This document shows, in pieces, positions 7,925-14,976 of a stretch of 64,000 nucleotides of DNA. The translations under genes were made by a program, and so were the position numbers. Under the pieces are notes generated by a model. The model was given only the letters and a program-made list of their open reading frames with translations, was not told where the DNA came from and made no database searches. The DNA comes from G963702155 sp963702155. GTDB lineage: Bacteria > Pseudomonadota > Alphaproteobacteria > Micavibrionales > Micavibrionaceae. Numbering within the stretch: position 1 is the first letter of the stretch; every line of letters begins with the position of its first letter. Location: assembly GCA_963702155.1 (NCBI GenBank), contig OY969717.1, positions 1,116,001-1,180,000 of the forward strand, in the 5' to 3' direction.

Positions 7925-8452
7925 ATGAAAAAAACAAATATAATATTAGTATTCGCACTATTTCCATTTTTGGTGGCTTGTAATCAAACTATACCAAAAG
8001 CTGCTTTAGAGTTAAGACAAGAAAGCTTAGAGTTAAGATATTTACAAACACGTGTTTTTGACACATCAAGCGAGAAAAAGCTTTTAACTGCAGGTGCTGG
8101 CGTATTACAAGATTTAGGCTTTAATATTGATGAATCGGAAACAAAATTAGGTGTCATAGTAGCATCAAAAGACAGAGACGCTAAAGAAGCTGGGCAAGTG
8201 GCCGGGGCAGTATTTATGGCTATAATGTTTGGTGTAGTGCCTGCTATTGATCAAAATCAAAAAATACGAGCATCAATTGTCACTTATCCATCTGGCAAAA
8301 AAACTACTGATTTAAGAGTAACATTTCAGCGTATAGTCTGGAACACACAGGGCCAAGTTTCAAAAACGCAAAGTATAGAGGATTCTGAAGTTTACAGAGA
8401 ATTCTTTGAAAAGCTTTCGAAAGCCGTATTTTTAGAAGCTAATGATATTTAA
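7925..8452 (+). CDS. Lipoprotein, paralog of the next gene
   Basis: The protein has 175 residues and a lipoprotein signal ending in FLVAC (Cys19). AAGG stands six bases before ATG. The body shares a pattern with the next protein: ELR, LQTR.FDT, then LQDLGFNIDE and a C-terminal FFEKLSKAVFL. Unlike its paralog it has an inserted hydrophobic, Gly/Ala-rich segment (GQVAGAVFMAIMFGVVPAID, about residues 87-106). The family is not recognised with certainty. It is likely to act in the envelope with the BamE-like lipoprotein ahead of it. Confidence 0.7.
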   Translation: MKKTNIILVFALFPFLVACNQTIPKAALELRQESLELRYLQTRVFDTSSEKKLLTAGAGVLQDLGFNIDESETKLGVIVASKDRDAKEAGQVAGAVFMAIMFGVVPAIDQNQKIRASIVTYPSGKKTTDLRVTFQRIVWNTQGQVSKTQSIEDSEVYREFFEKLSKAVFLEANDI

Positions 8453-8463
8453 AAGGTAATACC

Positions 8464-8886
8464 ATGAAAAAACAAAAGATTTTAATGATTGCTATAGTAT
8501 GTTTTTGTCTTAGCGCATGCCAAACAACATCTATGAATAAAGTAATGGAAACTTCTGACTCACAATTAGAATTGAGACAAATCCAAACAAGAGCCTTCGA
8601 CACAACAAATCAAACAAGAATGCTCAGAACCGTAATAGCAACTTTACAAGATTTAGGTTTCGTAATAGATAAAGCAGATGATGAATTAGGGACAATAAGC
8701 GGAACCAAACTTGATGGCTATCAACTTAGAATGACCGTTACAGTAAGACCCAGAGGTAAAGAACAAACTCTTGTACGTACAAATGCAACCTATAATGTCA
8801 CGCCTGTAGAAGCACCTGAACCATACCAGCAATTCTTTACCGCTCTTGAAAAAGCAATATTTTTAAAAGCTCACGCAGTAGACTAA
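8464..8886 (+). CDS. Lipoprotein, paralog of the preceding gene
   Basis: The protein has 140 residues with a lipoprotein signal (MKKQKILMIAIVCFCLSAC). AAAGG lies seven bases before ATG. It repeats the features of the preceding protein: LELRQIQTRAFDTTNQ, then LQDLGFVIDKADDELGTI, and a C-terminal FFTALEKAIFLKA, but without the hydrophobic insert. The two genes therefore arose by duplication. It is the last gene of the lipoprotein operon and runs toward uvrB, with only 13 bases between the stop codons and no clear terminator. Confidence 0.7.
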   Translation: MKKQKILMIAIVCFCLSACQTTSMNKVMETSDSQLELRQIQTRAFDTTNQTRMLRTVIATLQDLGFVIDKADDELGTISGTKLDGYQLRMTVTVRPRGKEQTLVRTNATYNVTPVEAPEPYQQFFTALEKAIFLKAHAVD

Positions 8887-8899
8887 TGTAGTTGAGACT

Positions 8900-10978
8900 C
8901 TAAAGCCCCAACTCTAAATCTTCAAGCGTCTTGATATCATCGCGTATCTTGGCCGCCTGTTCGAACTCAAGATTTTCCGCTGCCTTCATCATTTCTTTAC
9001 GGAGCGAAGCGATTTTTATTTTACGCGCCACCGGATCGTGCAGAAACGCTTCCTGTTCACCATCTTGCAGGGTTGTATTCAGCTCAAGTGTTTCCGGCAT
9101 TTGATACGCCGCGTCCAGCGCCGCGGACACTTTTTTCTTAATCGATTCCGGCGTAATGCCATGTTCCTCATTATATTCAACCTGTTTCGCCCGCCGGCGG
9201 TCGGTTTCATCAATTGCGTACTGCATCGCATCGGTGATCTTATCCGCGTAAAGTATTGCTTTACCGTCCAAATTTCGCGCCGCCCGTCCAATTGTTTGCA
9301 CCAAGGACGTGGCGGATCGTAAATACCCCTGCTTATCCGCATCCAAAATCATAACTCGTTTACATTCTGGAATATCAAGCCCTTCGCGAAGCAAGTTAAT
9401 CCCAACCAGCACATCAAAAACCCCGCGGCGTAAATCTTGAATAATTTCAATACGTTCCAGCGTATCAACGTCACTATGAATATAGCGCACGCGGATTTGA
9501 TTTTCATTAAGGTATTCCGTCAACGCCTCCGCCATTTTCTTGGTCAGCGTCGTAACAAGCAACCGCCCGCCATCGGCAATCACCTCTTTCGCCTCATGCA
9601 TCAAATCATCTACCTGATTTTTAGTCGGGCGAATTTCAACCTCGGGGTCAATCAATCCCGTCGGTCGCACAACCTGCTCTATAAACTCGCCGCCCGTTTG
9701 CTCCAGCTCCCATTCACCCGGGGTCGCACTGACAAACAAAGTTTGCGGGCGAAACGCATTCCACTCCTCAAATTGAAGCGGGCGGTTATCCCGCGCGGCC
9801 GGCAGGCGGAACCCGAAATCAACCAGCGTGCCCTTACGCTTCTGATCGCCATTATACATCGCACGAAGCTGGGGCACCATCACATGGCTTTCATCCAAAA
9901 ACATCAGCGCATCATCCGGCAAATACTCAATCAGCGTTGGCGGCGGCGCGCCCGGCGCTCGCCCCGTCAGATAGCGGGAGTAATTTTCAATCCCCTTGGT
10001 CGTTCCCGTCGCCTGCATCATCTCGATATCAAACTGTGTTCGCTGCTCAATCCTCTGCGCTTCCAACAATTTCATCTCGGCTTCAAAATGTGCGACGCGG
10101 TCTTTTAAATCGACCTTGATCTGCTTAATCGCCTGCGCCATCGTTGGCCCCGGCGTGATATAGTGGGAATTCGCAAATATCCGCACGCCCTCCATATCCT
10201 TGAATTTATGCCCCGTCAGCGGATCAAATTCGACGATTTTCTCGATCTCATCTCCAAACATCGAAAACCGCCACGCCCGGTCTTCAAAGTGCGCCGGAAA
10301 CAGCTCAACCGTATCCCCGCGCACACGAAACGTACCACGCTCAAACGCAATGTCATTCCGCTTATATTGCAACGTGATCAGGCGTTTAATCAGCTCTTGC
10401 CTATCCATCCGGTCACCGGCGGTAATACTGAATGTCATCGCCGCGTAATCTTCCTTTGATCCGATACCGTAAATGCACGAAACAGATGCGACAATAATCG
10501 TATCCCGCCGCTCAAATAGCGCTCGCGTAGCCGCGTGACGCATCCGGTCAATCTGCTCGTTAATCGCAGAATCTTTCTCGATAAACGTGTCTGTACGCGG
10601 CACATACGCTTCGGGCTGATAATAATCATAATAGGAAACAAAATATTCAACGGCATTATTAGGAAAAAAGTCCTTAAACTCGCCGTAAAGCTGCGCGGCC
10701 AAGATTTTATTTGGCGCAAGAATAAGCGCTGGACGCTGTAATTTCTCAATAACATGCGCCATAGTGAAGGTCTTCCCCGACCCTGTCACACCCAGCAACA
10801 CCTGCTCGGTCAAACCATCATTGAGCCCCTCAACCAACTTCTTGATGGCTTGCGGCTGATCCCCTGCAGGTTGAAAATCAGATTCAATCTTAAACGGCGA
10901 ATCCCCCATAGAAGATGGGTTAATCTCTCCCATCCCGCTCATCGCCATACCCGGCACCTTTGAAAGCTCTTGTGTCAT
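8900..10978 (-). CDS. uvrB: Excinuclease ABC subunit B
   Basis: UvrB is the damage-verifying helicase-like subunit of nucleotide excision repair; it is loaded by UvrA and recruits UvrC to cut either side of the lesion. Seen here: Walker A GVTGSGKT (63-70), the beta-hairpin signature YYDYYQPEAYVP (about 115-126) that clamps DNA, the DESH Walker B box, the helicase motif VQTIGRAARN, and a C-terminal UVR helix pair (LRKEMMKAAENLEFEQAAKI) that contacts UvrC. The length of 692 residues is normal; the first 25 residues are a short extension, so translation might start at Met24. It is transcribed alone. Confidence 0.97.
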   Translation of the reverse strand: MTQELSKVPGMAMSGMGEINPSSMGDSPFKIESDFQPAGDQPQAIKKLVEGLNDGLTEQVLLGVTGSGKTFTMAHVIEKLQRPALILAPNKILAAQLYGEFKDFFPNNAVEYFVSYYDYYQPEAYVPRTDTFIEKDSAINEQIDRMRHAATRALFERRDTIIVASVSCIYGIGSKEDYAAMTFSITAGDRMDRQELIKRLITLQYKRNDIAFERGTFRVRGDTVELFPAHFEDRAWRFSMFGDEIEKIVEFDPLTGHKFKDMEGVRIFANSHYITPGPTMAQAIKQIKVDLKDRVAHFEAEMKLLEAQRIEQRTQFDIEMMQATGTTKGIENYSRYLTGRAPGAPPPTLIEYLPDDALMFLDESHVMVPQLRAMYNGDQKRKGTLVDFGFRLPAARDNRPLQFEEWNAFRPQTLFVSATPGEWELEQTGGEFIEQVVRPTGLIDPEVEIRPTKNQVDDLMHEAKEVIADGGRLLVTTLTKKMAEALTEYLNENQIRVRYIHSDVDTLERIEIIQDLRRGVFDVLVGINLLREGLDIPECKRVMILDADKQGYLRSATSLVQTIGRAARNLDGKAILYADKITDAMQYAIDETDRRRAKQVEYNEEHGITPESIKKKVSAALDAAYQMPETLELNTTLQDGEQEAFLHDPVARKIKIASLRKEMMKAAENLEFEQAAKIRDDIKTLEDLELGL

Positions 10979-11140
10979 AGCAAGTTATATAAGACAAACA
11001 ATGAGAGAAACAAAGTTAAGACCGCAATTCCAAAATAATGTTATTGTTAACAACAACATATGCTAAAAAAACAAATATATAATTACAAAATACATTAAAA
11101 ACCATAACAATTAAAATTTACAAAAACAAAAAACACAATA

Positions 11141-11311
11141 ATGATTTTTCCATTTGTACAGCGTAGAAATCACTATTCTGAAAAGCTTCCTAATGCAAAC
11201 ATAACAGATTTTCTCGCCTCTTTTATAGACACAAAAAATAATAAAGAAAGCATGCAAAAATTACTTTTATTTCTAAAAGAAAAAACAAATGCTAGTGCAA
11301 AAGTACTTTAA
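11141..11311 (+). CDS. Possible small protein, 56 residues
   Basis: In the 335-base gap between uvrB and lysS, which run the same way on the minus strand, an open frame of 56 codons lies on the plus strand, starting MIFPFVQRRNHYSEKL and ending KTNASAKVL. It ends two bases before the lysS stop. It has no ribosome site and no recognised motif, and the rest of the gap (10979-11140) is AT-rich with nothing else visible. The reading frame may be chance, but its mixed composition is better than that of the surrounding sequence. Confidence 0.25.
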   Translation: MIFPFVQRRNHYSEKLPNANITDFLASFIDTKNNKESMQKLLLFLKEKTNASAKVL

Positions 11312-11313
11312 AT

Positions 11314-12822
11314 CTATTTCAACGGCTTCAACGTTGGAAACAAAATCACATCGCGGATATTACTGGAATTTGTCAAAATCATAACAAGCCTGTCAATCCC
11401 AAGCCCCCAGCCACCCGTAGGCGGTAGGCCATATTCTAGCGCGGTGATATAATCCTCATCCAGCATTTGCGCCTCGTCATCGCCCGCTTCACGCTCCGAA
11501 ACCTGCCCTTCAAAACGCTCACGCTGAACTTTAGGATCATTAAGCTCGGTAAACGCATTGGCAATTTCCCACGTATTGACAAAACTTTCAAACCGCTCTA
11601 CTAAACGCGGATTATCGCGGTGCGTTTTGGCCAAAGGCGAAATTTCAAACGGATGATCCGTCACATGAATCGGCTGAACCAAATCGCCCTCAACCTTTTC
11701 TTCGAACATAGTTTCAACAACCTTACCCCAGTGCGCTTTATCATCGACATGCACACCAAGCTCCTTGGCTTTCGCCCTCGCCTCATCCGCATTATCAAGG
11801 CTCAGGAAATCAAACCCCGTCGCCTCTTCAATTAAACCACACATGGATTTACGCGGCCATGGCCCTGAAAAATCAATTTCATTCTCGCCGACTTTTATCT
11901 TTAGCGTGCCGTGAACGGCCTGTACACAATACTGAACAAGCCCCTCAACCAAATCCATCATGTCATGATAATCTTTATAGGCATGATACCCTTCAATAGA
12001 CGTAAATTCAGGATTATGCTTTGGCGAAATCCCTTCATTACGGAACAAGCGCCCAATTTCATAGACATCGCTAGAAAACCCGCCAACAATAAGGCGCTTC
12101 AAGTAAAGCTCCGGCGCAACACGCAAATAAAAATCCGTACCAAGCGCATTATGATGTGTCGTAAACGGCTTTGCTGTGGCCCCGCCCATAATCGGATGTA
12201 AAATCGGCGTTTCAACTTCAACCGCGCCAATTTCATCATCCATATAGCTACGAATAGATTTCAAGATTTTAGAGCGCGTCCGTAAAACATCGCGCGCCTC
12301 CTCATTCATAATCAAGTCAACATAGCGCTGACGGTAGCGCGTCTCTATATCCGATAACCCGTGATATTTCTCCGGTAACGGCAATAGGGACTTGGTCAGC
12401 ATCGTAAGCTCAAGCGCGGCAACGGATAGCTCCCCGCGCGGCGTCCGGCGAACCTTGCCCTTAACGCCAATAATATCACCAATATCGTAAGTTTTTAATT
12501 TCTCAAGCTCGGCCGCATCTGTGCGATCCTTATGACAGAAAATCTGGATTTTACCGCTTGCATCCCTTAAATCAATAAACATGCCGTTGTTGCGCATGGC
12601 ATGAATACGCCCCGCAACCGTAACAATGTCATCGGTGTCCGTTCCATCGGCTAGCTCAGCATATTTGTCCTGAACCGCTTGCGCCTTATGAGACGGCTTA
12701 AACTCATGCGGATAGGCCTCAATCCCTACCTCACGTAAAGCATCCAGTTTTGCCTGTTTCGCCGCCCGTGGATCGGTTTTATTTTCTGCCGGATGGTCTT
12801 CGATTTGCTCTGCTTTGCTCAT
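11314..12822 (-). CDS. lysS: Lysyl-tRNA synthetase, class II
   Basis: This enzyme charges tRNA-Lys using ATP. The N-terminal OB-fold anticodon-binding domain is visible (VTVAGRIHAMRNNGMFIDLR). The class II catalytic core has motif 1 near EVETPILHPIMGGATAKPF, motif 2 FRNEGISPKHNPEFT and motif 3 GLGIDRLVMILTNS. The length of 502 residues is typical. The ATG at 12820-12822 was preferred to a GTG three codons earlier; the ribosome site is weak either way. Its upstream region contains a perfect 30-base palindrome. Confidence 0.97.
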   Translation of the reverse strand: MSKAEQIEDHPAENKTDPRAAKQAKLDALREVGIEAYPHEFKPSHKAQAVQDKYAELADGTDTDDIVTVAGRIHAMRNNGMFIDLRDASGKIQIFCHKDRTDAAELEKLKTYDIGDIIGVKGKVRRTPRGELSVAALELTMLTKSLLPLPEKYHGLSDIETRYRQRYVDLIMNEEARDVLRTRSKILKSIRSYMDDEIGAVEVETPILHPIMGGATAKPFTTHHNALGTDFYLRVAPELYLKRLIVGGFSSDVYEIGRLFRNEGISPKHNPEFTSIEGYHAYKDYHDMMDLVEGLVQYCVQAVHGTLKIKVGENEIDFSGPWPRKSMCGLIEEATGFDFLSLDNADEARAKAKELGVHVDDKAHWGKVVETMFEEKVEGDLVQPIHVTDHPFEISPLAKTHRDNPRLVERFESFVNTWEIANAFTELNDPKVQRERFEGQVSEREAGDDEAQMLDEDYITALEYGLPPTGGWGLGIDRLVMILTNSSNIRDVILFPTLKPLK

Positions 12823-12915
12823 AATTTCCACGTATTTTTAAATTGAACACTATTATATATGGTATAGCCGCGCCCCCGTAAAGCCCCGTTTTTAGGCTTT
12901 ATCAAGCATTTACAT

Positions 12916-12945
12916 CAAATTTATATAAAATTTTATATAAATTTG
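12916..12945. repeat. Perfect 30-base palindrome
   Basis: CAAATTTATATAAAA (12916-12930) is immediately followed by its exact reverse complement (12931-12945), with no spacer. It lies between the divergent lysS and 13064 genes, 94 bases from the lysS start. It could be an operator or a cruciform-forming site; without a T-run it does not look like an ordinary terminator. Confidence 0.8.
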
Positions 12946-13063
12946 AGCTAATTTACCTTTTTTTCATATTTTCTATGCCATACTGACTATATAACAAGGC
13001 GATAAGCCAGTGCGCAAAAGGCATTTAGTTAAATAAGGATGCTATAATATAAGTGGTAGGGAT

Positions 13064-13585
13064 ATGACATACGAGCTAGATTTTTTAAAAGTAAAAACAA
13101 AAAAGATAATGAAAGACCTCTCGGTTTTCGAAGATTATTGTCTTGGAAAATCAAAACTCGCCCCTTCCAAATTTTCCGAAATCAACAAAGAATTAAGCCT
13201 TTTTACTGTTTTAAAGATTGGCCGATATTACCTTAAAAGTGCAAGCGATGGTAAACATCTTATCTGGACTGGGCTGGATAATCGCCCCCATGATTTAGGG
13301 TCTATAAACAATATGAATATAACCCGTGAATATCCAGGCTTTAGCAAAATACGATCTTTGGCATTGGGAAGTCATTATATTGCGCACACAGAAATCAGAG
13401 AGATAGATGCATACGGGCGGGATGCTACTATTGTAGAATTAATTGATGGCACAATAGGTGTGGGGATGAATTTTAAAACAGCCTTTAGAAATGCGGCTTT
13501 AAAAATGCATTTAAGTAAAAAATCAAACCAATCTATTTTATCACGTTTCTGGTTTCGCGATCGGAATAATCAAAGTATTCACTGA
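13064..13585 (+). CDS. Hypothetical soluble protein
   Basis: The protein has 173 residues without signal peptide or membrane helix. The N-terminal 45 residues are helical and basic; the middle has strand-like stretches (LFTVLKIGRYYLKSASDGKH and IVELIDGTIGVGMNF). The family is not recognised. A TATAAT lies at 13043-13048, only 15 bases before the ATG, so if used the leader would be very short; there is no good ribosome site. It is divergent from lysS across a region with a large palindrome and is followed by an AT-rich hairpin. Confidence 0.55.
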   Translation: MTYELDFLKVKTKKIMKDLSVFEDYCLGKSKLAPSKFSEINKELSLFTVLKIGRYYLKSASDGKHLIWTGLDNRPHDLGSINNMNITREYPGFSKIRSLALGSHYIAHTEIREIDAYGRDATIVELIDGTIGVGMNFKTAFRNAALKMHLSKKSNQSILSRFWFRDRNNQSIH

Positions 13586-13587
13586 TA

Positions 13588-13627
13588 AAATTTATAATAT
13601 TGATAAAGACTGCAATATTTAAAATTT
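13588..13627. terminator. AT-rich hairpin between convergent genes
   Basis: AATATTG (13596-13602) pairs with CAATATT (13613-13619), and the flanking AAATTT stretches extend the stem past a two-base mismatch. T-runs follow on the plus strand. It separates the convergent genes at 13585 and 13630. Confidence 0.5.
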
Positions 13628-13629
13628 TT

Positions 13630-14112
13630 TCAAGTTTCTGTTTGAAATAATGGAACACGTACCGCCGCATTTACCAAGGATGCAAAGACACCCGGCCGCT
13701 CTTCTATCATTTGCATACGCCCACCCTCCATATACATTTTACTTGCTGTTGTAACGCGAAGCTCTTGATCCGTATCATGCTTTAAGTCCTCTAACTCAAC
13801 TTCACGAACCAGAACTATACGATGAGTTTGATTAATCAGCGTTGATAAAGGCTTCATTACCCCGCTACCCGATAAAATATGCACCGATGCTTTTTGTGTG
13901 CCTATTGAAACACTGCGCTTGATAAAATTAAGCACATCTTGCGGCGTGCCTCTTATAACAGGATCGAAACCAATAAAATCTATCTGTGGGGGAAGTAAAA
14001 TACGGCTAAGGTTTTTATCTGCATCCAATGCGATCACATCCCGCACACAAGAGGCATTAACCGCAAAATGCTGACGCGGCTTATCGTGTATTTCAAATAA
14101 ACAAAACCCCAT
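13630..14112 (-). CDS. Hypothetical protein downstream of a nitroreductase
   Basis: The protein has 160 residues and no signal peptide or membrane helix. Several strand-like stretches (HRIVLVREVELEDL, RVTTASKMYMEGGRMQMI) suggest a small alpha/beta fold. No known motif is recognised. It begins 20 bases after the nitroreductase stop and is probably cotranscribed with it. No ribosome site is apparent. Confidence 0.55.
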   Translation of the reverse strand: MGFCLFEIHDKPRQHFAVNASCVRDVIALDADKNLSRILLPPQIDFIGFDPVIRGTPQDVLNFIKRSVSIGTQKASVHILSGSGVMKPLSTLINQTHRIVLVREVELEDLKHDTDQELRVTTASKMYMEGGRMQMIEERPGVFASLVNAAVRVPLFQTET

Positions 14113-14132
14113 ATATAAAAAAGCCTCTAAAC

Positions 14133-14834
14133 CTATTGATTATTTTTTTGACGTTTTAAAAACTCTAGGTCAAATCCAGTATCAGGATAGTTTTGTTTCT
14201 GCCGGTCACATGTCTCGCCTTTACGCATAGAATGCGTACCATCCCAATATGTGACAAAATCATCTAAAATTGGGCGCTTGCGTTCACTAGGCGCGCTTTC
14301 AGCCTTGCCCATGTGAATAAATCCGGCGATATGATCATATTGATCAAGCCCGATCGCATCTTTAAAACGCGCATCATAACTATACCACTCGGTTATCCAC
14401 TGCGCTGCAAAACCGCTGGCATTTGCGGCAAGCAATATATTTTGACATGCCGCCCCTGCGCTTAAAAATTGCTCCCAAATTGGCTTTTTCCCTCTTCGAA
14501 TACGTGAAATAACGGCAATGACAACAGGCGCTCTTAAAAAACGATCGCTTTCAATCTGGGTTTTTTCTGAAGGGCAATGTGGATTATCCACTATATATAT
14601 TTTTTTTATAATTTCGCCAATCTTTGCACGTGCCTGTCCTTCAAATACCATAAAGTACCATGGGCACATCATTCCATGATCCGGCACACGCATACCCGCA
14701 GATAAAATAGTTTCAATTTGACAACGACTTGGTCCCGGGTCGCCTAAATGTATGGCCTTTACACTCCGGCGTTTTAAAAGATAGTCAAGCATATCTTCAT
14801 TGGCATCGCCGTATTTTAATTTTTGATCTGACAT
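14133..14834 (-). CDS. Nitroreductase-family FMN oxidoreductase
   Basis: Members bind FMN and reduce nitro compounds, quinones or related substrates with NAD(P)H. The FMN-phosphate pattern is at the start (LLKRRSVKAIHLGDPGPSRC), the dimer core and FMN region follow (AGMRVPDHGMMCPWYFMVFE, reminiscent of YdjA-type proteins), and the typical GAACQNILLAANASGFAAQW helix is near residue 125. The predicted length of 233 residues exceeds the roughly 190 of YdjA, mainly through a C-terminal tail. The start at MSDQKLK (14834) was preferred because the 31 residues ahead of it resemble no family member; no ribosome site supports either choice. Substrate unknown. Confidence 0.85.
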   Translation of the reverse strand: MSDQKLKYGDANEDMLDYLLKRRSVKAIHLGDPGPSRCQIETILSAGMRVPDHGMMCPWYFMVFEGQARAKIGEIIKKIYIVDNPHCPSEKTQIESDRFLRAPVVIAVISRIRRGKKPIWEQFLSAGAACQNILLAANASGFAAQWITEWYSYDARFKDAIGLDQYDHIAGFIHMGKAESAPSERKRPILDDFVTYWDGTHSMRKGETCDRQKQNYPDTGFDLEFLKRQKNNQ

Positions 14835-14976
14835 AACAACAACATAAATTAATGGATAATAATCATACATCATAGGTAGCCAGACCTTAAAATCAAGCAT
14901 AGACGGTACACATACTTGAAAATACATATCCTTAAAAGACTACAGTTCGCATTAAAAAAGTGATATCTAGAAAAAC

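Noticed and set aside
9437..10108. Long plus-strand open frame inside uvrB
   Set aside because: It lies fully inside uvrB on the other strand, has an Arg/His-rich composition typical of a shadow frame, and shows no family motif.
12916..12945. Terminal inverted repeat of an insertion sequence
   Set aside because: The palindrome has no spacer, no transposase gene is near and no target duplication is seen.
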